A DNA stretch of 64,000 bases from Verrucosispora sp. WMMD573 (GTDB lineage: Bacteria; Actinomycetota; Actinomycetes; Mycobacteriales; Micromonosporaceae): assembly GCF_027497175.1 (NCBI RefSeq), contig NZ_CP114901.1, positions 3,038,001 through 3,102,000 on the forward strand. The letters run 5' to 3'. Under the pieces are notes generated by a model, which was given only the letters and a program-made list of their open reading frames with translations, did not search any database and was not told the origin of the DNA. This document shows positions 1-11,696 of the stretch, one piece after another. The first letter of the stretch is position 1, and each line of letters begins with the position of its first letter. A program made the position numbers and the translations under genes.

Positions 1-1
1 C

Positions 2-3913
<3,912 letters not shown>

Positions 3914-3926
3914 CCCAAGTAAGCGA

Positions 3927-3960
3927 CGAGCCCCGGCCGGATCACACCGCCCGGGGCTCG
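3927..3960 (+). terminator. Hairpin terminator of nrdJ
   Basis: Perfect 10-bp inverted repeat CGAGCCCCGG / CCGGGGCTCG with a 14-nt loop, starting 13 nt after the nrdJ stop and followed by a T-containing stretch. Likely an intrinsic terminator. Confidence 0.75.
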
Positions 3961-3973
3961 TTCGTCTCTTGCG

Positions 3974-4019
3974 ATCTTGGACCGAAACCGCCGTTCCAGG
4001 GGCACTTCCGTACCAAGAT
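3974..4019. repeat. Degenerate palindrome, family A copy 1
   Basis: The left arm begins ATCTTGGACCGAAACCG and the right arm ends TTCCGTACCAAGAT. About two thirds of the 19 arm positions pair. The left arm matches that of the perfect palindrome at 4264-4309 in 15 of its first 17 bases, so the two look like members of one intergenic repeat family. It lies between nrdJ and the broken HIT gene, which converge. Confidence 0.7.
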
Positions 4020-4035
4020 TGGCTGCACCGACGCT

Positions 4036-4260
4036 TCATGGCGTGGGTTCGGTGGCGAGGTGGCCGCGCAGCTCGATGGCGAGGGAGTCCATGGTGGCCT
4101 CGGGGACACGTTCGTCGGGTGGCGCCTTCAGGTAGGCGGAGGCACGCGGGCCACGGTGGTCGAGCGGGATGTCCGCCGGGCGGGGCACCACGTGGAAGTG
4201 GACGTGCGCGAAGCCAGTCTGTTCGGCGTACATCCCCGCACCGTACCGAGCGACAACCAT
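4036..4260 (-). pseudogene. 5'-truncated HIT-family hydrolase fragment
   Basis: The 74 residues preserved correspond to the C-terminal half of a HIT protein, including the histidine-triad signature HVHFHVVPRP. Intact HIT proteins have some 60-70 more residues upstream carrying the first half of the alpha/beta domain and nucleotide-binding residues; these are absent. The sequence loses similarity exactly where the 20-bp palindrome at 4264-4309 begins, four nucleotides upstream of the first Met codon. A second related palindrome lies just past its stop. The simplest reading is a gene remnant cut by a repeat-associated rearrangement. Expression and function are doubtful. Confidence 0.75.
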
Positions 4261-4263
4261 GGG

Positions 4264-4309
4264 ATCTTGGTGCGAAACCGCCCCTCCGAGGGCGGTTTCG
4301 CACCAAGAT
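4264..4309. repeat. Perfect 20-bp palindrome, family A copy 2
   Basis: Left arm 4264-4283 (ATCTTGGTGCGAAACCGCCC) is exactly reverse-complementary to 4290-4309, with a six-base loop CTCCGA. It abuts the truncated HIT gene and precedes the DUF2332 gene by 66 nt. It could form a strong hairpin or cruciform and may act as a terminator for the fragment. Confidence 0.9.
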
Positions 4310-4375
4310 TTCGTGGCGAGCGGCGGCGATGGAGGTCACCGTTCACAGTGACCGTGTTGTTGGGATGATCGGGTT

Positions 4376-5326
4376 ATGACGATCGCGGAGCGCTACGTCT
4401 GGTTCGCCGAGCGCGAGGCTCGCGGGGTCTCTCCCTCGTACGAGCGACTGGCCCGCTCGGTCTCCCGAGACCAGGAACTGCTCGGCCTGCTGGGCACCCT
4501 GCCGGAGGCCAAGCAGCAGCCGAACCTGTTGTTCAGCGTGGTACGCCTGCTCGGCGGGCCGGTCGACGCACCGGACGCGTTTCATGACTACCTGGTGGCC
4601 AACTGGTCGACGGTGGAGGCGGAGGTCCGTACCCGGGTCACGCAAACCAACGAAGCCGGTCGCTGCGCCGTACTGCTGCCGTTGCTCGCGGCGCTCCCGC
4701 AGCCGCTTGCCTTGCTTGAGGTCGGTGCCTCCGCCGGTCTCTGCCTCTACCCCGACCGGTACGCGTACCGCTACGCCGGCAGCTCGCCCGGTGGCCACCT
4801 GATCGGCACGGGGGAGCCGGTGCTCGACTGCGTGGCCACCAACCTGACGCCGCCGGACCATCGGCCGGAGGTGGTGTGGCGAGCCGGCCTGGACCTGAAT
4901 CCGCTCGACTTGACCGATCCGGCCGACCTGACCTGGCTCGACGCCCTGATTTGGCCGGAGCACGAGCATCGCCGGGCCCGGCTGCGGTCGGCGGCGGCCA
5001 TCGCCGCAGCCGATCCGCCGCTGCTGGTCCGCGGCGACCTGGTCGACGACCTGCCGGCGCTGGCCGCGCAGGCACCGGCCGACGCCACCCTGGTGGTCTT
5101 CCACACGAGCGTGCTCTATATGGTGCCGACGCCGCGCCGGTCGGCCTTCGCCGAGGAGGTACGCCGGCTGCCCGGCCACTGGATCGCCAACGAGGGGCCG
5201 AGCGTGCTGCGGTACGCCGCACTGCCGCAGCCGCCGAGCGACGCGCACCTCAACGTGCTCGCGCTCGACGGGCAGCCGCTTGCCTGGACCCGCGGGCACG
5301 GTCAGGAGATCACCTGGTTCGGCTAG
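4376..5326 (+). CDS. DUF2332 domain-containing protein
   Basis: Cytoplasmic 316-residue protein of the DUF2332 family, which is widespread in actinobacteria and has no established function. Family-typical features are the N-terminal AERYVWFAEREARGVSPSYERLA stretch split around residues 4-26 and a glycine-rich LLEVGASAGLCLYPDRY segment near residue 115 that resembles a Rossmann or methyltransferase motif I. No signal peptide or membrane segment is visible. The ATG at 4376 follows the family palindrome by 66 nt. Its stop overlaps the stop of the convergent DUF6010 gene by four bases, so the two transcripts must overlap. Family call firm, function unknown. Confidence 0.9.
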   Translation: MTIAERYVWFAEREARGVSPSYERLARSVSRDQELLGLLGTLPEAKQQPNLLFSVVRLLGGPVDAPDAFHDYLVANWSTVEAEVRTRVTQTNEAGRCAVLLPLLAALPQPLALLEVGASAGLCLYPDRYAYRYAGSSPGGHLIGTGEPVLDCVATNLTPPDHRPEVVWRAGLDLNPLDLTDPADLTWLDALIWPEHEHRRARLRSAAAIAAADPPLLVRGDLVDDLPALAAQAPADATLVVFHTSVLYMVPTPRRSAFAEEVRRLPGHWIANEGPSVLRYAALPQPPSDAHLNVLALDGQPLAWTRGHGQEITWFG

Positions 5327-5730
5327 CTTGCCACGGGCTCGGCCGAGCGGAGGTGGAGCAGGTCCCGCAGTGACCAGCCACCGGTCAGGCACCAGAGCGC
5401 GATGACCGGGTCGCAGATCGCGCAGCCGAACGACGAGTCGTGGGCGAAGGGGATGATCGGGTTGCCCTTGAGGTGGTGTACGACGTCCCAGCCGGTGTGC
5501 AGCAGCCAGCCGACGCCGATCCACCGCCACGAATCCAGCCCCCGGAAGGCCACGTAGACCAGCACGGCCACGAACGGGAACTCCCACGCCCCGAGCCCAC
5601 CGCCGCTGAGGTAGGCCGCGCCCGCTCCCGCGATCATGATGGCGTTGAAGCGGCGGCGGTGCGGTTCCCGGATCAACGAGTTGAGGCAGACGTAGAGGAC
5701 GCCGATGAGCAGCGGCACGACGATGTTCAT
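5323..5730 (-). CDS. DUF6010 family membrane protein
   Basis: A 135-residue small integral membrane protein with about four hydrophobic segments (near residues 1-17, 30-45, 50-65 and 70-80, with a further one at 105-118). The conserved cluster HTGWDVVHHLKGNPIIPF followed by SSFGCAICDP places histidines and cysteines near the membrane and is typical of the DUF6010 family. No function is established for the family. It stands alone on its strand, convergent with the DUF2332 gene, with the two coding ends overlapping by four bases. The ATG at 5730 is the only good start. Confidence 0.82.
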   Translation of the reverse strand: MNIVVPLLIGVLYVCLNSLIREPHRRRFNAIMIAGAGAAYLSGGGLGAWEFPFVAVLVYVAFRGLDSWRWIGVGWLLHTGWDVVHHLKGNPIIPFAHDSSFGCAICDPVIALWCLTGGWSLRDLLHLRSAEPVAS

Positions 5731-5813
5731 GAGCGGTCAATCTAGGTACCGGCGGCGGCGTCGAGCAGGGGCCGGCGAGCCATCGACCGACGGGTTCTCG
5801 CCAGAATGGGCGG

Positions 5814-6752
5814 ATGCACCGAGTGGTGGTCGTCGCGTACGACGGGGTGGTTCCGTTCGACCTGTCCGTGCCGGTCGAGGTGTTCGGCCGGGTCCGGCTG
5901 GCCGGCGGTGGTGCCGCGTACCAGGTCCGGGTGTGCGGGGCGACCGACGAGGTCCGGGCCGGTGCGCTCGGGCTGCGGGTGCCGTACGACCTGTCTCTGC
6001 TGGACGAGGCGGACACGGTGGTCGTACCGGGGATGGCCGAACTGGACACACCGTTGCCGGAGGCGGTCCGCGCGGCACTGGCCGCCAGCCCGGCCCGGCT
6101 GCTCTCGATCTGTACGGGTGCCTTCGTGCTGGCCGCCGCAGGTCGGCTCGACGGGCGGCGGGTCACCACCCACTGGGCTGCCGCAGCCGAGCTGGCTCGC
6201 CGGTATCCGAGCGTCATCGTCGACCCGGACGTGCTGTTCGTCGAGGATGCGCCGGTGTTGACCTCGGCCGGTGCCGCCGCCGGGCTCGATCTCTGCCTGC
6301 ACGTGGTACGCCGCGACCATGGTGCCGCCGTCGCAGCCGAAACCGCCCGTGGCTGCGTGATGCCGTTGGAACGGGCCGGTGGGCAGGCACAGTTCATCGC
6401 GTACGAGCCACCCGCGCCGGCCGGGCACAGCCTGTCTTCGCTGCTGGAGTGGCTGACCGACAACCTGCACCGCCCGCTCACCCTGGCCGAGATGGCCGCA
6501 TACGCGACGATGAGCCCGAGGTCGTTGAGCCGGCACTTCCGAGATCAGACGGGCACCACGCCGATGCGGTGGCTCAGCCGGCACCGGGTCCGACGGGCCC
6601 AGCATCTGCTGGAGCGCAGCGACCAGCCGGTCGAGCGGATCGGCGAGCTGGTCGGCTTCACGTCGCCGACGGCCTTCCGGGCGTGCTTCCGGCAGCTTGT
6701 CGGCGTCAGCCCACGCGACTACCGGGCGGCCTTCCCGCCCGCGGTGGTCTGA
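5814..6752 (+). CDS. GlxA-type transcriptional regulator (DJ-1/PfpI plus AraC HTH)
   Basis: Two-domain regulator of 312 residues. Residues 1-170 form a DJ-1/PfpI amidotransferase-like domain with the nucleophile-elbow cysteine at position 100 (SICTGAFVLAAAG). Residues 205-310 form an AraC-type DNA-binding domain with two helix-turn-helix units (LTLAEMAAYATMSPRSLSRHF, then RIGELVGFTSPTAFRACF). Such GlxA-family proteins are usually activators or repressors responding to small nitrogenous or carbonyl ligands; the effector here is unknown. The ATG at 5814 gives the usual family N-terminus. The last 47 nt overlap the 3' end of the convergent ECF sigma gene. Confidence 0.93.
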   Translation: MHRVVVVAYDGVVPFDLSVPVEVFGRVRLAGGGAAYQVRVCGATDEVRAGALGLRVPYDLSLLDEADTVVVPGMAELDTPLPEAVRAALAASPARLLSICTGAFVLAAAGRLDGRRVTTHWAAAAELARRYPSVIVDPDVLFVEDAPVLTSAGAAAGLDLCLHVVRRDHGAAVAAETARGCVMPLERAGGQAQFIAYEPPAPAGHSLSSLLEWLTDNLHRPLTLAEMAAYATMSPRSLSRHFRDQTGTTPMRWLSRHRVRRAQHLLERSDQPVERIGELVGFTSPTAFRACFRQLVGVSPRDYRAAFPPAVV

Positions 6753-8034
6753 CCCGGGCATCGTCAGCGGGGAGCACCTCGCCGAGACGGGTGGTGAGGA
6801 AGTCGCGTTCGGCGTCGTTGTCCACCAGCTCCAGGGCATCCCGGTAGGCTCCCGCCGCCTCGGCGTCGCGGCCGAGCCGGCGCAGCAGATCGGCCCGGAT
6901 CGCCGGCAGGTAGTGGTAGCCGGCCAGCCGGTGGTCCTGGGCGAGGGTGTCGACCTCGGCGAGCGCCGTGGCCGGTCCGTCCACCATCGACACCGCCACC
7001 GCCCGGTTGAGTTTGACCACCGGGGAGGGCCAGCGGTCCAGCAGGGCGTCGTAGAGCCGGATGATCTGCGGCCAGTCGGTCGCCTGGTAGCTGGGCGCGA
7101 GGGCGTGCAGCGAGGCGATGGCGGCTTGCAGCGCGTACCGACCGGCGCGTCCGGTGCGGAACGCGTCGAGCACCAGGCGTTGTCCCTCGGCGATGGCGTC
7201 CCGGTCCCAGGCGGAACGGTCCTGGTCCTCCAGCCGCAGCAGCCGGCCCTCGGCGTCGATACGGGTGGCCCGGCGGGCGTCGGTGAGCAGCAGCAGTGCG
7301 AGCAGACCGGGTACCTCCGGCTCGTCGGGCAGCAGGGCCGCCAGCATCCGGGCCAGGTGCAGCGCGCGGTCGACCAGGTCGACACGGACCAGGTCGCCGC
7401 CGCTCGGCGCCGTGTGTCCGGTGGTGTAGAGCAGGTGTACGACGGTGAGCACCGCGTCGAGCCGTTCGGGCAGTTCGGCGGCTTCGGGGACCCGGTAGGG
7501 GATCCGGGCGGCGGCGATCTTCTTCTTGGCGCGGGTGATGCGTGCCGCCATGGTCGGCTCGGGGACCAGGAAGGCGTTGGCGATGTCGGCGGTGCTCACG
7601 CCGCAGACCAGGCGCAGGGTGAGCGCGACCTGCGCTTCCTGGGCGAGCGTCGGGTGGCAGCAGGTGAAGACCAGACGCAGCCGGTCGTCCGGCACGGCCA
7701 CCTCGTCCGGGACGTCCGGCTCCGCCTGGTCCGGTTCCACCAGCAGGGGCAGTTTGGTGCGCAGCACCTGCCGGCGGCGCAGCACGTCGAGGGCCTTGCG
7801 CCGGGCCGTGGCGGTGAGCCAGGCGCCGGGCCGCTCCGGTACGCCGTCGCGGGCCCAGGCGCCGAGCGCGGCCAGGTACGCCTCCTGGACGCTCTCCTCG
7901 GCGAGGTCGAAGTCACCGGCGACGCGAGCCGTGGCGGCGAGCACGAACGTCCACTCGCGGCGGTGCGCGTCCGCGACGGCCCGTTCGACCTCGGCGGTCG
8001 TGGCCGGCACGACGGTGCGCTCGCCGCCGCTCAC
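6706..8034 (-). CDS. ECF42-type RNA polymerase sigma factor
   Basis: Sigma factor of 442 residues, far longer than a normal ECF sigma. Residues 20-95 contain sigma region 2 (ESVQEAYLAALGAWARDGVPERPGAW split across the motif) and residues 115-185 region 4 (LRLVCGVSTADIANAFLVPE). The remaining 250 residues form the helical, TPR-like extension typical of the ECF42 group, which lacks an anti-sigma factor and uses this extension for regulation. The GTG start overlaps the stop of the upstream DGPF gene as GTGA, so translation is probably coupled. This pairing with a DGPF/YCII protein is the known ECF42 context. Its 3' end overlaps the convergent glxA-type gene by 47 nt. Confidence 0.94.
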   Translation of the reverse strand: MSGGERTVVPATTAEVERAVADAHRREWTFVLAATARVAGDFDLAEESVQEAYLAALGAWARDGVPERPGAWLTATARRKALDVLRRRQVLRTKLPLLVEPDQAEPDVPDEVAVPDDRLRLVFTCCHPTLAQEAQVALTLRLVCGVSTADIANAFLVPEPTMAARITRAKKKIAAARIPYRVPEAAELPERLDAVLTVVHLLYTTGHTAPSGGDLVRVDLVDRALHLARMLAALLPDEPEVPGLLALLLLTDARRATRIDAEGRLLRLEDQDRSAWDRDAIAEGQRLVLDAFRTGRAGRYALQAAIASLHALAPSYQATDWPQIIRLYDALLDRWPSPVVKLNRAVAVSMVDGPATALAEVDTLAQDHRLAGYHYLPAIRADLLRRLGRDAEAAGAYRDALELVDNDAERDFLTTRLGEVLPADDARVRPPRAGRPPGSRVG

Positions 8035-8372
8035 TCGGCGGGCGGCTCGAACAGCGGCCGGACCTCCACCCCGCCGTCGATGGTGGCCGGGTTCAGCTTG
8101 GCGATCCGCACAGCGGTGTCCAGGTCGGGCGCCTCCAGCACGAAGAACCCGGCGACGACCTCCTTGGCCTCGATGAACGGGCCGTCGGTGACGAGGTCAT
8201 CGCGTACCGCGGTGGCGGTGGTGCTCGGTTGCAGGGCGAAGCCCGTCACGATCTGCCCGCCGAGTTCCGCCACCTGCGCGGGGTACCGGTCCAGCAGGGC
8301 GATGTAGTCGGGGGTGAGGTCCATCGGGTCGGCCGGTGCCGGCGAGTAGATCAGGACTGCGTACTGAGCCAT
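8031..8372 (-). CDS. YCII/DGPF-domain protein, ECF42 partner
   Basis: Small cytoplasmic protein of 113 residues with a ferredoxin-like YCII fold. The signature DGPF is present (VTDGPFIEAKEVVAGFFVLEA split around residue 66). Proteins of this type are the most frequent neighbours and targets of ECF42 sigma factors; their biochemical role is not settled. The gene is first in a two-gene operon, and its TGA overlaps the GTG of the sigma gene. A possible promoter with CATCGA and CGATC elements lies upstream on the minus strand at 8384-8414, reminiscent of the ECF42 target motif but degenerate. Confidence 0.93.
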   Translation of the reverse strand: MAQYAVLIYSPAPADPMDLTPDYIALLDRYPAQVAELGGQIVTGFALQPSTTATAVRDDLVTDGPFIEAKEVVAGFFVLEAPDLDTAVRIAKLNPATIDGGVEVRPLFEPPAE

Positions 8373-8429
8373 GGTGTCTCCTTGATCGACTTCATCCTCT
8401 GTCCCATCGATGGACGGGGCCAGTGCGGA

Positions 8430-8456
8430 TTGACGCCGCCCGGGAAAACCTAGACT
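8430..8456 (+). promoter_or_regulatory. Candidate sigma-70 promoter, probably leaderless
   Basis: TTGACG at 8430-8435 and TAGACT at 8451-8456 with a short 15-bp spacer. The -10 ends 8 nt before the ATG of the DUF5522 gene, so the transcript would be leaderless or nearly so. Spacer length is below optimum, hence moderate confidence. Confidence 0.45.
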
Positions 8457-8463
8457 GCTCGGG

Positions 8464-8703
8464 ATGAGCGGAGAGCGACGGCCCCTGGCGGCACGGCCCC
8501 TGACCGAGCCGCACCCGTCGCGGCTGCCGCCCGATCATCCCGGCCGACAGCACATCCTCGCAGCGCACGCCGCCGCCCTGGCCGCCGGTGACGCCGGCTA
8601 CCTTGACCCGGACACCGGCCTGTTCGTCCTCACGGCCGGATTCCTGGCCCGCCGCGGCACCTGCTGCGGCCGGGGCTGTCGACACTGCCCGTACGAGAGC
8701 TGA
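8464..8703 (+). CDS. DUF5522 domain-containing small protein
   Basis: A 79-residue cytoplasmic protein. The C-terminus holds a dense cysteine cluster, TCCGRGCRHCPYES, preceded by a YLDPDTGLFVLTAGFLARRG core; this is the DUF5522 signature. The CC-x3-C-x2-C arrangement suggests metal binding, probably zinc, but no function is established. The ATG lies 8 nt after a candidate -10 element. It is divergent from the DGPF/ECF42 operon and convergent with ideR. Confidence 0.88.
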   Translation: MSGERRPLAARPLTEPHPSRLPPDHPGRQHILAAHAAALAAGDAGYLDPDTGLFVLTAGFLARRGTCCGRGCRHCPYES

Positions 8704-8715
8704 GATCGCTTCGGG

Positions 8716-9405
8716 TCAGGCGGCGGCGACGAAGACCCGAGAGGCGATCTCCCGGGGCAACCGGACGCTCTCGCCGGAGCGGTCGATCGACACGGAATCG
8801 CGCTCCTGCGCCACCGTCACCGTGGCACCCGGGTCGACCCCGGCCGCGTGCAGTTGACGGAGCACCTCGGCGTCGGTCTGTACGCTCTCGCAGATCCGAC
8901 GTACGACGACGGTGCCGGTCAGGCCGGGGAAGGCCAGGTTGCGCTCGCCGTCGATCGGCTCGGGCTCGGCCTGGCCGGGCGAGCCCAACTCGTCCAGCCC
9001 CGGGATCGGGTTGCCGTACGGCGACCGGGTCGGCCGGTTGAGCAGGTCGTAGACCCGCTTCTCGACCGCGTCGCTCATCACGTGCTCCCAGCGGCAGGCC
9101 TCTTCGTGGGCCTCCTCGTAGGGCATCCCGATCACGTTAACCAGCAGCAGCTCGGCGAGCCGGTGCTTGCGCATCACCGAGACGGCGGCGCTGCGCCCCT
9201 GCTCGGTGAGGCTGAGGTGCCGGTCACCTTCGACGGTGAGCAGGCCGTCGCGTTCCATCCGGGCGACGGTCTGACTGACCGTGGGGCCGCTCTGGCGCAG
9301 GCGTTCGGCGATCCGGGCGCGCAACGGAGGCACGCCCTCCTCCTCGAGCTCGAGGATCGTACGCAAGTACATTTCGGTCGTATCGACCAGGTCGTGAGAC
9401 TTCAT
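8716..9405 (-). CDS. ideR: Iron-dependent repressor of the DtxR/IdeR family
   Basis: Fe(II)-activated repressor of iron uptake and storage genes, 229 residues. The N-terminal winged helix (residues 5-65) is nearly identical to DtxR (LVDTTEMYLRTI, SGPTVSQTVARMERDGL). Metal ligands fall at DtxR positions plus two: Met12, His81, Glu85, His100, Cys104, Glu107 and His108. The cysteine (EACRWEHVMS) indicates an iron-type rather than manganese-type sensor. A C-terminal SH3-like domain follows from about residue 150. The start at the ATG 9405 (MKSHDLVDTTEMY) is chosen by alignment with DtxR; the frame is open further upstream. Presence near a SigB-type gene parallels mycobacteria. Confidence 0.96.
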   Translation of the reverse strand: MKSHDLVDTTEMYLRTILELEEEGVPPLRARIAERLRQSGPTVSQTVARMERDGLLTVEGDRHLSLTEQGRSAAVSVMRKHRLAELLLVNVIGMPYEEAHEEACRWEHVMSDAVEKRVYDLLNRPTRSPYGNPIPGLDELGSPGQAEPEPIDGERNLAFPGLTGTVVVRRICESVQTDAEVLRQLHAAGVDPGATVTVAQERDSVSIDRSGESVRLPREIASRVFVAAA

Positions 9406-9503
9406 GGTTTCAGCGGCCCTCCAGCCTTGATGGTACCCTCCCCCGCCCCGGACGTCTGTCGCCGAACCGTAGGGAATGTCACTCATGGTGTTGACTGTGG
9501 GCC

Positions 9504-10367
9504 ATGTCCGCTACTGAGGATCTTCTGGTCGAGGCCGAGCGGCTCGCCGCCGAACTCGAAGGAACCGACCCACCCACCCTGCTCGATGTCCGCTGGCGCC
9601 TGGTCGGGGCACCCGGACGGGACGACTACCTGGCGGGACACCTGCCGGGTGCCGTCTTCGTCGACCTGGACACCGCGCTGTGCGGCGCTCCCGGCCCGGC
9701 CGGACGGCACCCGCTGCCCGAACCGGCGGCGCTGGAGGCGGCGTTGCGGGCGGCCGGCGTGCGGGCCGGTCATCCCGTGGTGGTGTACGACGGCGGCGAC
9801 GGCATGTCGGCGGCTCGGGCCTGGTGGACGCTGCGCTGGGCGGGGCATCGGTCGGTCCGGCTGCTGCCCGGCGGCTACCCGGCCTGGACGGCGGCCGGCC
9901 TGCCGGTCAGCACCGAGCAACCCGCTCCGAGGTCGGGCGACGTGACCGTCCGCCCGGGAGCCCTGCCGGTGCTGGACGCGGCGGCTGCCGCCCGTCTGGC
10001 GGCCGGCGACGGTGTCCTGATCGACGTGCGGGCCGCGCCCCGCTACCGGGGCGAGCACGAGCCCGTCGATCCGGTCGCCGGCCACATCCCCGGCGCGGTG
10101 AATCTGCCCGCGTCCGAGTACGTCGCCGAGGGACGCTTCCCGGCTGCGGAGGCGCTGCGGGACCGTTTCGCCACTGCCGGTGTGGCCGCCGAGGCACCGG
10201 TCGGGGCGTACTGCGGATCCGGGGTGACCGCTGCGCAGGCCGTGCTCGCGCTGCATCTGGCCGGCCGCACGGACGCCGCGCTCTACGTCGGCTCGTGGAG
10301 CGACTGGGTGGTCGACCCGGCCCGACCGGTGGCCACCGACCCCCAGCCGGAACGGCCCACCGCCTGA
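9504..10367 (+). CDS. Two-domain rhodanese-type sulfurtransferase
   Basis: Sulfurtransferase of 287 residues with two rhodanese domains, of the thiosulfate or 3-mercaptopyruvate sulfurtransferase class (SseA/CysA type). The C-terminal domain carries the catalytic loop YCGSGVTA with Cys237. In the N-terminal domain the equivalent position reads VVYDGGDGMSAAR and lacks cysteine, so it is structural, as is usual. CRADDRF-like entry sequences (GRDDYLAGHLPGAVFVDLD, around residue 38) are conserved. No signal peptide is visible, so it is cytoplasmic. It is divergent from ideR. The exact sulfur donor cannot be told from sequence. Confidence 0.93.
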   Translation: MSATEDLLVEAERLAAELEGTDPPTLLDVRWRLVGAPGRDDYLAGHLPGAVFVDLDTALCGAPGPAGRHPLPEPAALEAALRAAGVRAGHPVVVYDGGDGMSAARAWWTLRWAGHRSVRLLPGGYPAWTAAGLPVSTEQPAPRSGDVTVRPGALPVLDAAAAARLAAGDGVLIDVRAAPRYRGEHEPVDPVAGHIPGAVNLPASEYVAEGRFPAAEALRDRFATAGVAAEAPVGAYCGSGVTAAQAVLALHLAGRTDAALYVGSWSDWVVDPARPVATDPQPERPTA

Positions 10368-10487
10368 CCGGAGGCATCGGCGGTATGGCCGGCGCCGACC
10401 CGGTGCGGGGACTGACCGGTGTGACGGCTGACCAGCGCGCGGCCCGGCGGCCGAGCCGCCGACCCGCCCCCGTGCGACCATGGGCAG

Positions 10488-11669
10488 ATGTCCGACGACA
10501 CGCTGGTGGTGTGGGACGAGTCGCTGCTCGCCTACGACCTCGGTGACCACCCGCTCGATCCGGTGCGGGTGGAGTTGACCATCGCCCTCGCTCGGGAGCT
10601 GGGCATCCTGGAGCGGGCCGGGGTGCGGCTGGTGCCGCCGTCGCCCGCCGACGACCACCTGCTCACCCGGGTGCACGACCCGCGCTACCTCGACGCGGTG
10701 CGGATCGCGCCACGCGACCCGCTCTTCGCCGGGTTCGGTCTGGGCACTTCGGACAATCCCGTCTTCGACGGGATGCACGAGTCCAGCGCGCTGGTCGCCG
10801 GAGCGAGCGTGATCGCAGCCGAGGCGGTGTGGCGGGGCACGGCCCGTCGGGCGGTAAACGTCGCCGGCGGTCTGCACCACGCGATGCCGGCCCGCGCCGC
10901 CGGCTTCTGTGTCTACAACGACCCGGCGGTGGCCATCGCCCGGCTGCTCGACCTGGGCGCTGAGCGCATCGCGTACGTCGACGTCGACGTGCACCACGGC
11001 GACGGGGTGCAGCAGATCTTCTGGGACGACCCACGGGTGCTGACGGTAAGCCTGCACGAGACACCGCTCGCCCTGTTCCCCGGCACCGGCTTCCCGGACG
11101 AGACAGGCGGCCCGAACGCCGCCGGCACCGCGGTCAACATCCCGTTGCCGCCCGGGGTCGAGGACGCCGGTTGGCAGCGCGCCTTCCACGCGGTCGTGCC
11201 GTCGGTGCTGCGGGCGTTCCGTCCACAACTTCTGTTCACCCAGTGCGGGGCGGACGCCCACCGCGTCGACCCCCTGGCCGACCTGCACCTGTCCGTCGAC
11301 GGGCAGCGCGCCACCTACCTGGCGTTGCGGGCGCTCGCCGACGAGTTGTGCGACGGGCGCTGGGTGGCCACCGGCGGTGGCGGGTACGCCCTGGTCGAGG
11401 TGGTGCCCCGGGCCTGGACGCACCTGCTGGCGGTGGCCACCGGCGTGCCGTTGGATCCGGCGACGCTGACCCCGCCGGCCTGGCGGTCACTGGCCATGGC
11501 CCGTCGGCCCGGCTTCGACGTACCGCTGCGGATGACCGACGACGTCGACCCGGGCTACGAGCCGTGGCAGCCGACCGGGGAGCCGAGCCCGGTGGACCGG
11601 GCGATCGCGGCAACCCGGAAAGCGGTCTTCCCGCTGCTCGGCCTCGACCCGCACGATCCGCGTGACTGA
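10488..11669 (+). CDS. acuC: AcuC-type protein deacetylase (histone deacetylase family)
   Basis: Zn-dependent lysine deacylase of 393 residues. HDAC hallmarks are the His-His pair at 130-131 (GGLHHAMPARAAGFC), the metal-binding DVDVHHGDG around 165-172 with Asp167 and His169, and the third ligand in QCGADAHRVDPL. In other bacteria AcuC removes acetyl groups from acetyl-CoA synthetase and restores its activity. The next gene, 27 nt downstream, encodes a Pat-type acetyltransferase, so the two probably form a reversible acylation pair. The C-terminus beyond residue 330 is the usual family extension. Substrate identity is inferred. Confidence 0.93.
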   Translation: MSDDTLVVWDESLLAYDLGDHPLDPVRVELTIALARELGILERAGVRLVPPSPADDHLLTRVHDPRYLDAVRIAPRDPLFAGFGLGTSDNPVFDGMHESSALVAGASVIAAEAVWRGTARRAVNVAGGLHHAMPARAAGFCVYNDPAVAIARLLDLGAERIAYVDVDVHHGDGVQQIFWDDPRVLTVSLHETPLALFPGTGFPDETGGPNAAGTAVNIPLPPGVEDAGWQRAFHAVVPSVLRAFRPQLLFTQCGADAHRVDPLADLHLSVDGQRATYLALRALADELCDGRWVATGGGGYALVEVVPRAWTHLLAVATGVPLDPATLTPPAWRSLAMARRPGFDVPLRMTDDVDPGYEPWQPTGEPSPVDRAIAATRKAVFPLLGLDPHDPRD

Positions 11670-11696
11670 CTGAGCCGGCCGGGAGGGCCGTCCGAG

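Noticed and set aside
4343..6481. Minus-strand frame of 712 codons crossing the DUF2332 gene and part of the GlxA-type regulator
   Set aside because: Spans several well-supported genes on both strands and has no domain character.
8384..8414. ECF42 target promoter upstream of the DGPF gene as a separate feature
   Set aside because: CATCGA and CGATC elements only partly match the reported TGTCGA/CGA-C/T pattern, too weak to list on its own; mentioned with the gene.
9490..9503. TTGACT just before the sulfurtransferase start as a -35 element
   Set aside because: A matching -10 would fall inside the coding region after the start codon, and none is seen at the right spacing.
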